This document shows, piece after piece, positions 43,974 to 52,927 of a DNA stretch of 64,000 nt. The notes under the pieces were generated by a model. That model saw only the letters and a program-made list of their open reading frames with translations, searched no databases and was not told where the DNA came from. Source of the DNA: an uncultured Paracoccaceae bacterium (lineage in GTDB: Bacteria > Pseudomonadota > Alphaproteobacteria > Rhodobacterales > Rhodobacteraceae); contig CANMIX010000005.1 in assembly GCA_947497985.1 (NCBI GenBank), positions 186,001 to 250,000 on the forward strand. The letters run 5' to 3'. Within the stretch, counting starts at the first letter, position 1. Each line of letters starts with the position of its first letter. Both the position numbers and the translations under genes were made by a program.

Positions 43974-44993
43974 TTAACGGCTTGCCGTCAAATGCTCATA
44001 GATCGGGATCAGCGTCTTGTCGTCAAACAGCGAGGACACCGATGTGCCGTGCCAGATGTTCAGGATCGCTTGGGTGAACAGTGGTGCTGTCGGTAGAATG
44101 CGGATGTTCGGCGTCTTCAGGATTTCTTCGGTGGGCTGAATGGAATCTGTGATGACCAAGGATTTCATGACCGAATTTGACACCCGTTCCACAGCAGGAC
44201 CGGACATCACACCATGTGAGATATAGGCGTGGACTTCCTTGGCACCATTGTCCAAGAGCACCTGCGCCGCTTTACACAATGTGCCAGCCGTGTCGCACAT
44301 GTCATCCACGATCAGGCAGATTTTGTCAGAGACATCACCAATCACGGTCATCTCGGCCACTTCGCCGGGCTTTTCACGGCGCTTGTCCACGATCGACAGC
44401 GGCGCATTGATACGTTTCGCCAGTTCCCGCGCACGCGCCACGCCGCCCACGTCAGGAGAGACCACCATCAGGTCTTCCATCTGATCCGCAAACTGGTTTT
44501 TCACATCCAGTGCAAAGATCGGCGAGGCATAAAGGTTGTCTACGGGGATATCAAAGAACCCCTGGATCTGGGCCGCGTGAAGATCCATGGTCAGGATCCG
44601 TTCTACGCCTGCTTCCACCAGCATATTGGCAACCAGCTTGGCCGAAATCGGGGTCCGCGCCTTTGTACGGCGGTCCTGACGGGCATAGCCAAAGTAAGGG
44701 ATCACAGCGGTGATACGTTGGGCTGATGACCGGCGCAGAGCATCTGCAATGATCAGCAGTTCCATCAGATTGTCATTGGCCGGGTTGGAGGTCGGCTGAA
44801 TGATGAACATGTCTTCGCCGCGCACGTTCTCGAAAACTTCGACAAAGATCTCACCGTCGTTGAAGCGTTCGACCCGGGCATCGACCAGCCCTTGGTCCAT
44901 TCCACGATGCAGGCTCATCCGGCGTGCGATCGCTTCGGCGAGCGGAAGGTTTGCGTTCCCAGAGATGAGCTTGGGTTCGGTCAAGGTTGGCAT
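43974..44993 (-). CDS. prs: Ribose-phosphate pyrophosphokinase
   Basis: A 339-residue enzyme that makes PRPP from ribose 5-phosphate and ATP for nucleotide, histidine and tryptophan synthesis. The signature [21 protein letters not shown] is complete, [23 protein letters not shown] is the N-terminal regulatory part, and the PRPP-binding loop is [14 protein letters not shown]. The length is slightly above the usual 310-320, owing to a short N-terminal extension. It is monocistronic with a clear terminator. Confidence 0.97.
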   Translation of the reverse strand: MPTLTEPKLISGNANLPLAEAIARRMSLHRGMDQGLVDARVERFNDGEIFVEVFENVRGEDMFIIQPTSNPANDNLMELLIIADALRRSSAQRITAVIPYFGYARQDRRTKARTPISAKLVANMLVEAGVERILTMDLHAAQIQGFFDIPVDNLYASPIFALDVKNQFADQMEDLMVVSPDVGGVARARELAKRINAPLSIVDKRREKPGEVAEMTVIGDVSDKICLIVDDMCDTAGTLCKAAQVLLDNGAKEVHAYISHGVMSGPAVERVSNSVMKSLVITDSIQPTEEILKTPNIRILPTAPLFTQAILNIWHGTSVSSLFDDKTLIPIYEHLTASR

Positions 44994-45102
44994 AGTCTGT
45001 ATCCCCAGCAGCAGAGGCAGTTTGTGACAGATTCGTGATGTTGAAACCCGCTTAACATGGGCTTAGGTCTAATCCCAGTTCTAAGCTTAAGGAATTCATC
45101 AC

Positions 45103-45699
45103 ATGGCCAAGATCGATTATTACTTTTCAACCCTTTCTCCCTTTACCTACCTCGCAGGCGCTCGCCTGGAAGAGGTCGCAGCCAAACACGGTGCAACCAT
45201 CACCTATAAGCCGCTCGACATCATGTCGCTGTTTGGCCGCACCGGTGGCACCGCGCCCAAAGATCGCCACCCTTCGCGCCAAGAATACCGCACGATCGAG
45301 ATGGAGCGTCAGGCGGCACTGACCGGCCTGCCGCTCAATCTGAAACCGGCGCATTGGCCAACCAACGCAGCCCCGTCATCCTATGCGATCATTGCTGCTC
45401 AAAACGCCGGTGGTGGTGATCTGGGCAAGCTGGTTCAGGGTTTCTTGAGCGCGGTCTGGGCCGAAGAGAAAAACATCGCCGAAGATGACGTGGTGCGCGG
45501 TATGCTCGAAAGCGCCGGTTTTGACCCCGCGCTGGCTGAAAGCGGTTTGCTGACCGGCGCGGATACCTATGCGCAAAACCTCGAGGATGCGGTGAGCGCA
45601 GGTGTCTTTGGCGCGCCGTTCTATATCACCGAAGATGGGGCTCGTTTCTGGGGGCAAGACCGCGTTGATGCGCTGGATTGGCACCTGGGCCGCAGCTAA
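45103..45699 (+). CDS. DsbA-family 2-hydroxychromene-2-carboxylate isomerase-like protein
   Basis: A 198-residue thioredoxin-fold protein of the HCCA isomerase/kappa-GST type: it begins MAKIDYYFSTLSPFTYLAGARLEE, with the family's serine in place of the DsbA cysteines, and has QEYRTIEMERQA and FGAPFYITEDGARFWGQDRVDAL. In naphthalene-type degradation such enzymes isomerise a chromene carboxylate with glutathione; in marine Roseobacters many are of unknown role. AAGGA lies nine bases before the ATG. No aromatic-degradation genes adjoin it. Confidence 0.85.
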   Translation: MAKIDYYFSTLSPFTYLAGARLEEVAAKHGATITYKPLDIMSLFGRTGGTAPKDRHPSRQEYRTIEMERQAALTGLPLNLKPAHWPTNAAPSSYAIIAAQNAGGGDLGKLVQGFLSAVWAEEKNIAEDDVVRGMLESAGFDPALAESGLLTGADTYAQNLEDAVSAGVFGAPFYITEDGARFWGQDRVDALDWHLGRS

Positions 45700-45741
45700 G
45701 CGCGGAACTGGTCAACGTAAAAGTAGAGGAGAGCCGGTTGG

Positions 45742-46218
45742 TCAGACCGGCTCTTCGATTATGTAGTCTTCCCATTCTTCCATGGGGGTCTCAAACTCGG
45801 ACACGGTGCGCCCACGTACAGACACGCCGGCGGTATGGACGCTTTCTGGATCACCGGTGACCAGCGGGTGCCAGTTGGGCAGAGATTTCCCTTCCCACAG
45901 CAGCCGATAGGCGCAGGTCTGCGGCATCCAATAGGCGTGGCTGTCCAGGTTCTCCGGTTTGAGCACGATACATTCCGGCACAAATTGATGGCGGATCGGA
46001 TATTGGCTGCACAGCCCCGTGTCATCATCCAGCATGCGACAGGCCACGCAGGTCAGCGCAACCTCACCGCTGTCTTCGTCTTCCAATTTGTTGAGGCAGC
46101 ATTTGCCGCAGCCATCACAGAGCGCTTCCCATTCCTGCGTGGAGAGTTTCTTGAGCGGCTTCTTCTCCCAAAACCGTTTGGCGAGCCCTGCGCGGTCAAT
46201 ATCCGTATCGTTGCCCAT
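45742..46218 (-). CDS. YcgN-type cysteine cluster protein
   Basis: A 158-residue protein read from ATG 46218 (MGNDTDIDRAGLAK). It has the cysteine-rich core CDGCGKCC, then TCVACRMLDDDTGLC and VPEC, as in the YcgN/UPF0260 family, which likely binds iron-sulfur or zinc. YcgN in E. coli is of unclear function; a related YkgJ-type group exists. The gene starts six bases after the ribF stop, suggesting co-transcription. Confidence 0.85.
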   Translation of the reverse strand: MGNDTDIDRAGLAKRFWEKKPLKKLSTQEWEALCDGCGKCCLNKLEDEDSGEVALTCVACRMLDDDTGLCSQYPIRHQFVPECIVLKPENLDSHAYWMPQTCAYRLLWEGKSLPNWHPLVTGDPESVHTAGVSVRGRTVSEFETPMEEWEDYIIEEPV

Positions 46219-46223
46219 TGCCG

Positions 46224-47156
46224 TCAGAGTGCCGTCAACAGCGCGCGTGCTTCGTCGCAATCCGCGTGCATCTGATCCATCAGCGCCTCCAGTCCGTCAA
46301 ATTTCATCTCGGGACGTAGGTAATCCACCAAGCCAACAGAAAGCGTCGCGCCATAGAGATTGCCTGAGAAATCAAACAGGAAGGTTTCAATATTGGGATG
46401 ATCGCCGTCAAACATCGGCCGCACGCCGACCGAGGCTGCGCCATGATAACTGCCCGCATTTGGCCCATCCAGAACGTCAACCAGGACCGCATAGACGCCA
46501 AATTTTGGCGGGTGCAGCCCGTCGATGGACATATTGGCAGTCGGGAAACCCAACTCACGCCCGCGCTGCTCGCCGCCAATCACTTCGCCTTCGATGCGGT
46601 GCCAGTGCCCCAGCATATTGGCCGCGTCGCGGGGACGTCCCTCTGCCAAAGCATTGCGGATCGCGGTCGAGGACACCGTGTCGTCAGAATATTCCATCAG
46701 TTCGGCCACAGTCACACCAAAGCCCATCTGCGCGCCAAAGCGATTCAGGTCTTCCACCGTGCCAGCGCGCCCTTTGCCAAAACAGAAATCCGCACCAACC
46801 ACGACATGGGTCAGCCCCAAACCGTCGGCGATGACTTTCTGGGCGAATTCCTCCGGTGTCAGTGAAGACAGGGCGGCGTTGAAATTCAGCTGATAGAGCT
46901 TGTCGACGCCCAGCTTGTCCAGTCGTGAGGCGCGTGCCTCGGCCGACATCAACCGAAAAGGCGGCGCGTCAGGTGCAAAGAATTCCCGTGGGTGCGGTTC
47001 AAACGTCATCACCCCCAAGGGTGCATCAGGTGCTGCATCGCGTGCCAAGTCGATGACCGACTGGTGGCCAAGGTGGACCCCATCAAAATTGCCGATGGCG
47101 ACACTTGCCCCTTTGTCCTGAGGCTCGACAAACTGAAAATCTCGAATAATCCGCAT
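46224..47156 (-). CDS. ribF: Bifunctional riboflavin kinase/FAD synthetase
   Basis: A 310-residue enzyme that phosphorylates riboflavin to FMN and adenylates FMN to FAD. The N-terminal nucleotidyl-transfer domain has VAIGNFDGVHLGHQ (the HxGH site) and GADFCFGKGRAG; the C-terminal riboflavin kinase domain has GRELGFPTANM. The typical start is ATG 47156 (MRIIRDFQFVEPQ); the frame opens at 47192 without a clear ribosome-binding site. It probably heads a two-gene unit with the YcgN-type gene. Confidence 0.93.
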   Translation of the reverse strand: MRIIRDFQFVEPQDKGASVAIGNFDGVHLGHQSVIDLARDAAPDAPLGVMTFEPHPREFFAPDAPPFRLMSAEARASRLDKLGVDKLYQLNFNAALSSLTPEEFAQKVIADGLGLTHVVVGADFCFGKGRAGTVEDLNRFGAQMGFGVTVAELMEYSDDTVSSTAIRNALAEGRPRDAANMLGHWHRIEGEVIGGEQRGRELGFPTANMSIDGLHPPKFGVYAVLVDVLDGPNAGSYHGAASVGVRPMFDGDHPNIETFLFDFSGNLYGATLSVGLVDYLRPEMKFDGLEALMDQMHADCDEARALLTAL

Positions 47157-47812
47157 GGGCGCATGCCTAGCCGGATGGACGGTCACACGCAAGCATTGCG
47201 CGTTTGAATTGCGGCGATTTGCGACTGTAGTCGCGCATCACGTTGGTGGCGTGCGTGAAACTGTGCAACTGGCGCAACCCGCGCCGCGCCTTGAGGCGCG
47301 GCGCTTTGCCCAACGGGAGGAGACCTCATCTGTGATGGGTCACTTCCGGGCGGGAGAGCTCCCGCGCATTTTGCTTGGCCCCAATGGGCCCAGGAAAACC
47401 CTTGGGCCCCGCAGCGCGCCTTTGCGGCGCGCTGCGGGCGCTTTCTTGCAAGGTGTTGCGTCTCCAGCGCGCGCCGTGGTGGGGGTGGGTTAACGTGCCT
47501 GTGGCAGGCTCGCGGGTGATTGATCCTTCGCCCGGCCTTCACACAGCAGGCGTCGTAAGACTTAGGAGCAGGGCCCGATGGCAAGGGTTTTGTGAAGTGC
47601 GCTTGGCAAGCGGGGCTGACACCCCCGTTCCCGTATCCGTTGGTGGCGCGCCGCCATCTCTTATTCGGTTCGGTTTGAACCAGATAAAACCGACCACCCG
47701 ACGTTCACCACCTTAATCGCAACCTCACACGGAAAACACATGGAAAACCGGCTTCCCCAAACGGGGGCGCCGGTCCAAATCACGTGTCGTCTGTTGATGT
47801 GATCGCGAAAGA
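47157..47812. ncRNA. Structured GC-rich non-coding stretch, 47281-47438
   Basis: No gene is called in this 650-base gap. It holds at least two perfect or near-perfect GC-rich stems: GCGCCGCGCC/GGCGCGGCGC (47281-47290 and 47295-47304, TTGA loop) and CCCGCAGCGCGCC/GGCGCGCTGCGGG (47408-47420 and 47426-47438), with a further GGGCCCA/TGGGCCC pairing between them. Overlapping open frames read through the stems and look spurious. It may be a small RNA or an intergenic repeat family of the Roseobacter group; transcription cannot be judged from sequence. Confidence 0.4.
47743..47774 (-). terminator. Rho-independent terminator of the MaoC-like gene
   Basis: On the minus strand ACCGGC-GC-CCCC pairs with GGGG-AA-GCCGGT around GTTT, followed by TTTTCC. 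It lies 39 bases after the stop of the MaoC-like gene. Confidence 0.75.
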
Positions 47813-48256
47813 TCAGTCGAACTTGCGCGACGGGGCCATGACCATGGCTTCGCCCACCAGAACCTTCTTGCCGTCAACGATGCAGCGGCAGTCCAGCTTC
47901 ACCCGGCGTTTGTCAACCTCGATACCGGTCACTTCAACCTCGGCCAGTACCATGTCGCCAGGGCGTACCGGCCCCAGAAATTTGAGCGACTGGCTCATGT
48001 AAATCGTGCCATGGCCCGGCAGCTGTTCCCCAATCACGGCTGAGACCAGACCAGCCGTCAGCATCCCATGGGCAATGCGACCCTGAAACATGGTCTCCTG
48101 CGCGTAGTCTTCGTCTAGGTGCACCGGGTTGCGGTCGGTTGAGACTTGGGCAAATTTCTCGATATCTTCATCGGTGATGGTTTTACGCAAATAGCGCATC
48201 ATGCCCATTTCGATATCTTCGATACAGATGGTTCCGCGTGGCAGGTTATCCAACAT
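47813..48256 (-). CDS. MaoC-like hotdog-fold dehydratase
   Basis: A 147-residue protein of the MaoC/hydratase-2 family, read from ATG 48256 (MLDNLPRGTICIEDIE) with AGGGGGA seven bases upstream. It has the hydratase motif FAQVSTDRNPVHLDEDYAQ and MFQGRIAHGMLTAGLVSAVIG. Members hydrate enoyl-CoA esters, as in (R)-specific enoyl-CoA hydratases. It stands alone with its own terminator, so a pathway cannot be assigned. Confidence 0.9.
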   Translation of the reverse strand: MLDNLPRGTICIEDIEMGMMRYLRKTITDEDIEKFAQVSTDRNPVHLDEDYAQETMFQGRIAHGMLTAGLVSAVIGEQLPGHGTIYMSQSLKFLGPVRPGDMVLAEVEVTGIEVDKRRVKLDCRCIVDGKKVLVGEAMVMAPSRKFD

Positions 48257-48372
48257 TCTGATCCCCCTGGGGTGGCCGACCGCCGTAATGGTCAGGTAAT
48301 TTTCAGGTCGCAAAGGTGTAGCTTGGGTAACTTTATTACTTTGCAACTGCAGAAAATCAAGGGGAAACTGAT

Positions 48373-49248
48373 CTAACGCAGGAAACCGATACTAAAGGTG
48401 GGGGCGGATTTTTCCTTGTTCAGATAGGTCTTTAACGCCTCAGGCTCTGGTTGGTGCGACGTTTTGGTCTCTTCGGCTGCAAGACCGCCAGTGATGAACA
48501 ATGCGTCCAAGCCTTCGCCCATTGCGCCGGAAATATCTGTGTGGGGTCCATCCCCAATGGCCAGAATGTCTTCATCCTGAATGGATTTGTCGACCTCCGC
48601 CAGACGACGGCGCGCCAGATCGTAAATGGGGGGATGGGGTTTGCCAAAATAAAGGCTCTCGCCGCCCATTTCCGTATAAAGCTTGGCCAAAGCGCCGGCA
48701 CACCATTCGCGCTGATGGCCACGGTCCACCACGATATCGGGATTGGCGCATAACAGCTTCAACCCATTGGTTTTTGCCAGCAGGAAATCAGCCCGATTTA
48801 CATCTGGATCCGCCAAAGTGTCAAAGGGCCCACAACAGACAATCCCCTCGGCCTCCGCCAGCGGTACACGGGTGATTGCAACCGGATTTTCGATCACGTT
48901 CAGCGGCTCAAAGAATTCCCAGTCACGCTGCCATTCGCCAATGAAATAGACCTTTTGCCCCACCGCACCGGTGAACATTGCCGCGCGCGCACTGTCGCCT
49001 GATGTGGCAATCGTGTCATAGGCATCCTCGGGCACGCCAAAGCTTTCCAGTTGCAAAGCAACGCCGGCACGGGGTTTAGGAGAGTTGGTCACCAGCACCA
49101 CAACACCGCCGGATTTGCGATAGGCCTGCAGGGCGGCCACCGCCTCGGGGTAGGCGGTTATGCCGTTGTGAACACAGCCCCACAGATCCACAAACAGAGC
49201 GCGGTAATTCTGGGAAATCTCAGCGAGGTTTTCAACGATCTGGGTCAT
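48373..49248 (-). CDS. HAD-superfamily hydrolase, TIGR01459 type
   Basis: A 291-residue HAD-like hydrolase of class IIA. The N-terminal motif is FVDLWGCVHNG, in which the second catalytic Asp of the usual DxD is replaced by W-G, typical of TIGR01459 proteins. VVLVTNSPKP and AIGDGPHTDISGA complete the family signatures. The physiological substrate is unknown. It is a single gene between the MaoC-like and LuxR genes, with no clear terminator. Confidence 0.88.
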   Translation of the reverse strand: MTQIVENLAEISQNYRALFVDLWGCVHNGITAYPEAVAALQAYRKSGGVVVLVTNSPKPRAGVALQLESFGVPEDAYDTIATSGDSARAAMFTGAVGQKVYFIGEWQRDWEFFEPLNVIENPVAITRVPLAEAEGIVCCGPFDTLADPDVNRADFLLAKTNGLKLLCANPDIVVDRGHQREWCAGALAKLYTEMGGESLYFGKPHPPIYDLARRRLAEVDKSIQDEDILAIGDGPHTDISGAMGEGLDALFITGGLAAEETKTSHQPEPEALKTYLNKEKSAPTFSIGFLR

Positions 49249-49343
49249 GGGCGGCCCCCTTGGCCAATAGCTGCAGTGTCATGTGATCTATGGCAGAGGG
49301 GCGGGAGAAACGCCAGCCTGTGGCGGCTATCAGGCGCTGTGGA

Positions 49344-50078
49344 TCAAAGGGAAATCAGACCGTTTTGCAACGCAATCACAAGAGCCTGTTCGCGGGTATT
49401 TGCCCCCAACGCTTTGCGCGCGGTCCCAAAGTGCAGGGTCACGGTCGCCTCGGTCAGGCCCAGTTTCTCGGCAATACGTGCGGTTTGATAACCTTGCGCC
49501 AAATACGACAACACATCCCGCTGACGCGGCGTTAAAGAATACTGTGGCAGTGATTTGTATTGTTCCGTGTCCGGTAATGTATCCGGGGTAATCGTTGTTG
49601 CGAGCAAGGCCGCGAACAGATCACGGCGCTCTACATCCTGCTCCGCGTGACCTGGACTGCTGTCCTCATAGGCAAGGGTTACATATTTTCCAACTGCGCC
49701 GGCCTCGCCAAAGCGGCTGCAATGCAGAATATCATACCCGACGTCTTTCAGCCCGTGGTTCAGAGACCAAGCATTTTGGTTTTCGACCTGCTGTTTCTTC
49801 AGACTGCCACAGGCAAGCAAAACGTGCCCGGGGCGATGAGCCAATTTGTCAACTGCCGGGTCCACCGCAATATAGTTTTTCTTAATGTATTCGTCCATCC
49901 AATAGGATGGCATGTCGGTGTTTAACCATTTGATTTGCCGTAGAGATCCATCTGCCTCGGCCACAAGGATGCTCTTGATACCCATCTGATCTGCCAAATT
50001 CTGCGCCGCCGACCAACGCGGTGCGCCGTCGGGCGTCGCAACCAAAACGTTCAGCGCATCTATCAATTGGTTCTTCAA
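49344..50078 (-). CDS. LuxR family quorum-sensing regulator without adjacent luxI
   Basis: A 244-residue LuxR-type protein. The autoinducer-binding domain (residues 20-160) keeps the conserved ligand-contact residues Trp60, Tyr64, Asp73, Pro74 and Trp104. The C-terminal GerE helix-turn-helix is LTPRQRDVLSYLAQGYQTARIAEKLGLTEATV (about 182-214). TTG 50078 with AAGGG seven bases upstream is the start. No acyl-homoserine lactone synthase lies nearby, so it is a solo or responds to a distant synthase. A 20-bp palindrome at 50157-50176 is a likely binding site. Confidence 0.9.
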   Translation of the reverse strand: MKNQLIDALNVLVATPDGAPRWSAAQNLADQMGIKSILVAEADGSLRQIKWLNTDMPSYWMDEYIKKNYIAVDPAVDKLAHRPGHVLLACGSLKKQQVENQNAWSLNHGLKDVGYDILHCSRFGEAGAVGKYVTLAYEDSSPGHAEQDVERRDLFAALLATTITPDTLPDTEQYKSLPQYSLTPRQRDVLSYLAQGYQTARIAEKLGLTEATVTLHFGTARKALGANTREQALVIALQNGLISL

Positions 50079-50156
50079 AATAGACCCTTATCATCTGTGA
50101 ACCAAACACCCACGCATCAAACCGCACACAAGGATTCTACCTTGATGCAAATGCCA

Positions 50157-50176
50157 ACCTAGAGATTTCTCTAGGT
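50157..50176. promoter_or_regulatory. Lux-box-like 20-bp palindrome
   Basis: ACCTAGAGATTTCTCTAGGT is a perfect 20-bp inverted repeat with the ACCT...AGGT ends of lux boxes; the arms extend to 12 bp (50153-50164 and 50169-50180). It lies 78 bases upstream of the LuxR start and about 185 bases before the secreted-protein gene at 50361. There is no T tract, so a terminator is less likely. Confidence 0.6.
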
Positions 50177-50360
50177 TGGCGAGCGCCCACATTCATTGCA
50201 AGAATTTATTAACCTCAATTCGTTTTCCACCGAGGTGTCGCGCTGGCCGTTCTTATTTTCAAAGACCTTTTCTTTCTTACGGCGCAGGTTTGCCAGTGAA
50301 GCCTGCGCCATTTTTTTGCCTGCCCTATTTCGGGCCAAATTGCGAACTAACATCAGAAAA

Positions 50361-50993
50361 ATGAATAGATTAATCAAATTTTCCTTAAGCGTTTTCCTCG
50401 CCAGCGCGACGGCAAGTTTTGCTTGTCCTCGAGCTGATGTGGAATTCATTCTGACGCAACACGGCGTCGTTACAAAACAAGTAGAGCATTTCCGTGGCGA
50501 AGCTGCTTTTACGGCCGAAATTGTTCGGGAAACGATAGAATCCGTCGATGGACGCATTCTGGACGAACAAAAATTCGACGCGTTTTTCTCTGGAAGGATG
50601 GCAGACTTCGTGTCCGAACGCGGTACTGAGTTGTTTTCTGAAGCTCTTTGCACGGGCATGCCAGCCGAAGAGGTTGAGGCACTGGCAGACTTCTATCGTA
50701 GCAACTACGGCGAGCTCTGGCTCAAACACGCCGATAACCCGGAGCTGTTAAAGCGGTTTTATGTCTGGTTGATCAGCGGAGCGTGGCGTCATTCGGAATA
50801 TGCATATCTCGGGACCTCCGAATATTCTGACGCCTATTTGGCGCTACTGAATGAACAGTTCGAAGTCTCTCAACGGATGTTTGACTCAGCTGAATTTGCC
50901 GCTGTCATCCGTCGCAAAGATATTGTCGGTTTCGCAAACGACGCATTCCGAGAGACACGTGCGCGTAACTTTGAAAAGCTTTCAAATTACTAG
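50361..50993 (+). CDS. Secreted DUF2059-like protein (first of a paralogous pair)
   Basis: A 210-residue protein beginning at ATG 50361 (MNRLIKFSLSVFLASATASFA, a signal peptide). The mature part has one cysteine just after the cleavage site (ACPRADVEF) and another in LCTGM, and the helical segment AEEVEALADFYRSNYGELW resembles DUF2059 (family proteins with ALxxFYxSPxG-like motif). The same opening MNRLI and SLS pattern, a CPR(A/E)D start and a similar layout occur in the next gene. Function unknown; a periplasmic or outer-membrane-associated role is inferred. Confidence 0.7.
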   Translation: MNRLIKFSLSVFLASATASFACPRADVEFILTQHGVVTKQVEHFRGEAAFTAEIVRETIESVDGRILDEQKFDAFFSGRMADFVSERGTELFSEALCTGMPAEEVEALADFYRSNYGELWLKHADNPELLKRFYVWLISGAWRHSEYAYLGTSEYSDAYLALLNEQFEVSQRMFDSAEFAAVIRRKDIVGFANDAFRETRARNFEKLSNY

Positions 50994-51042
50994 CCCGCCC
51001 TCGCTTGATTGGGAGCGGGCATACAAAAAGGGCCGCAGCCAA

Positions 51043-51723
51043 ATGAACAGGTTAATCTGGGTTTCTTTGAGTCTTCTCGTCGCCGCCAACATAGCCGCAG
51101 CGTCCTGCCCACGGGAGGATTTGCATGCATATTGGTCCCATCTAGCGCCGGTTGGGGTGTTTAACGAGGCGGATTTCGTGAATTTCGACGCACAGGCATT
51201 TGCCGCCGAGACGGCGAATGACCTCGCAGAAGTTGGCGTGCTAGCGATCGATCCAGCGGGCGGGGTTGAGTTTCTTGTGTTTCGCCCGATCAAGGAGGCC
51301 ACACCGGCGGTATTGGATGTCTATGTGGACCAGACATGCGCGATCTATCGCGACCAACCCGTCGCCGAACTCGTCAAGTTTTTGCAAACCCCAGATGGGC
51401 AGGCGCTTTTAGACGCGGCGCACGATGACGACCGCGCGACCGCTGTTATTGACGCTTTGTACCTGCGCCCCGCACCATTTGAGGCGAGCTGGGATGAACT
51501 CCTTGGCTTTTTCGAAGACACTGCGGAAATCGAAGATGAGCTGGGCGCGCGGATCACAGACGTAACAGCGCCTTTGTATAACCAAACCCCGTTCGAGGAC
51601 CGGATTGCCGACATGTTCGAACGCAGGGATATCGTGTCGTTCAAATCCGAAAGACATCGGGAATTGGCAATTAAACTTGCGCGGGCCAGAGCTGAGATGA
51701 AACTGTTAAACGGCACGCCGTAA
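51043..51723 (+). CDS. Secreted DUF2059-like protein (second of a paralogous pair)
   Basis: A 226-residue protein from ATG 51043 (MNRLIWVSLSLLVAANIAAA, signal peptide) with SCPREDLHAYW at the mature start, matching the first protein's CPRADVEF. The segment AELVKFLQTPDGQALLDAA is DUF2059-like and a second cysteine is at TCAIYRDQP. The pair lie 50 bases apart, with a GC-rich hairpin (50993-51020) between them. Together they look like a tandem duplication that has diverged. Function unknown. Confidence 0.7.
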   Translation: MNRLIWVSLSLLVAANIAAASCPREDLHAYWSHLAPVGVFNEADFVNFDAQAFAAETANDLAEVGVLAIDPAGGVEFLVFRPIKEATPAVLDVYVDQTCAIYRDQPVAELVKFLQTPDGQALLDAAHDDDRATAVIDALYLRPAPFEASWDELLGFFEDTAEIEDELGARITDVTAPLYNQTPFEDRIADMFERRDIVSFKSERHRELAIKLARARAEMKLLNGTP

Positions 51724-51751
51724 CCCTTTAACTGCAGTGCCTGTACAAACA

Positions 51752-51781
51752 AAAACGCGCCCCTGGTGGAGCGCGTTTTCT
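51752..51781. terminator. Bidirectional terminator between convergent genes
   Basis: AAAACGCGC (51752-51760) pairs with GCGCGTTTT (51771-51779) around a 10-base loop, T-rich on the plus side (TTTTCTATTT) and also on the minus side (GTTTTTGTTTG). It serves the secreted-protein and pyrophosphatase genes. Confidence 0.8.
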
Positions 51782-51803
51782 ATTTCAGCGATGTTTCGAC
51801 AGA

Positions 51804-52724
51804 TCAGACCTTGAGGTTCGGGATGATCTGTTTTTTGCGCGACATGACGCCCGGCAGAACAACGCTGTCGCCGTCCACGGTTGCGCCAAAGCTCTTTTCT
51901 GCAACGCCTTTGACAATGTCGTTTGGAACCAAGAGGGTGGCTTCTTCTTTCAGGATGTCGACCACGAACAGCAGAACCTGATCCACGCCGTCCTCGGCTT
52001 GAACGGTGGCATAGGTTTCCATCAGGCTCGCCTTGCGGTTCAGCGGGATTTCTGGCGCGGTGGTTTCCAGAACAGAGACGCGGAATTTCACACCGTCGAC
52101 TTCGTATTCTTTGGAATCCATGCGGATCAGTTCCGCATCAGAGAAGGCAGAGACGTCAGACTTCGCCGCAAACATCTCAGCCGCATATGCGCCCAGATCG
52201 ATGTTCAGCTCACCTGCCAGTTTCTCTGCCAGCGCTTTGTCCACGTCGGTGGTGGTGGGGGAGCGGAATTCCAGCGTGTCGGACAGGATGCAGGACAGAA
52301 CCAGACCTTTGATATTGTCGGGCATCTTGGCCGCGTCATCACCCATCAGATCATACATGATGGTCGCAGTGCAGGCGAGGGGACGCACGGTGATGTCGAT
52401 CGGGCCTTTGGTTTCCAGACCGCCAACCAGCTTGTGGTGGTCGATGATCGCCAGCACGTCCAGCTCGTTGATGTTGGCGGGCAGCTCGGCCGGGTTGTTG
52501 GTGTCCACGATGACCGCTTGAGTGCCGGCTGCGAATTCGGTCTTGATGGTTGGTTTGTCAAAACCCCACTTTTCAACAACAAACGCCGCTTCGGTGTTGG
52601 GCTCACCCAGCAGAACAGCTTCGGCGGCAACGCCTTTGACTTCGTTTAGGTACCAGGCCCAGATCAGTGGGGAACCGGTCGAGTCGGTGTCGGGGGATTT
52701 GTGACCAAAAACCTGCAGGGTCAT
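51804..52724 (-). CDS. ppaC: Manganese-dependent inorganic pyrophosphatase (family II)
   Basis: A 306-residue family II pyrophosphatase. The metal ligands His8, Asp12, Asp14 (GHKSPDTDST), Asp74 (VDTNN), the DHH triad (95-97) and the C-terminal SRKKQ substrate-binding motif (295-299) are all visible, and no CBS insert is present. It hydrolyses pyrophosphate and drives biosynthetic reactions. It is monocistronic. Confidence 0.97.
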   Translation of the reverse strand: MTLQVFGHKSPDTDSTGSPLIWAWYLNEVKGVAAEAVLLGEPNTEAAFVVEKWGFDKPTIKTEFAAGTQAVIVDTNNPAELPANINELDVLAIIDHHKLVGGLETKGPIDITVRPLACTATIMYDLMGDDAAKMPDNIKGLVLSCILSDTLEFRSPTTTDVDKALAEKLAGELNIDLGAYAAEMFAAKSDVSAFSDAELIRMDSKEYEVDGVKFRVSVLETTAPEIPLNRKASLMETYATVQAEDGVDQVLLFVVDILKEEATLLVPNDIVKGVAEKSFGATVDGDSVVLPGVMSRKKQIIPNLKV

Positions 52725-52927
52725 GTGGGCGCTCCTAAAGACTGATTAGATAGAATTTGCGGGCCTTATAGGCATCCCATCGCTCCTTGTCACGCCTGCA
52801 TGTCGCAGCGCAGCAAAAGCGCGACATTTGGCGCTGGGAAACGGCTGAAAAGGCGCGGTGTTGCTCTGCATTGTGGGCTAAACTACCCACAACGCATGCT
52901 GAAAATGTGTTTTAATGACGTCTCAGC

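Noticed and set aside
47183-47716. Overlapping ORFs on both strands in the ribF-MaoC gap
   Set aside because: They run through GC-rich hairpins and have low-complexity products.
50993-51020. Hairpin between the two secreted-protein genes as a terminator
   Set aside because: No T tract follows; it may only be a structured spacer.
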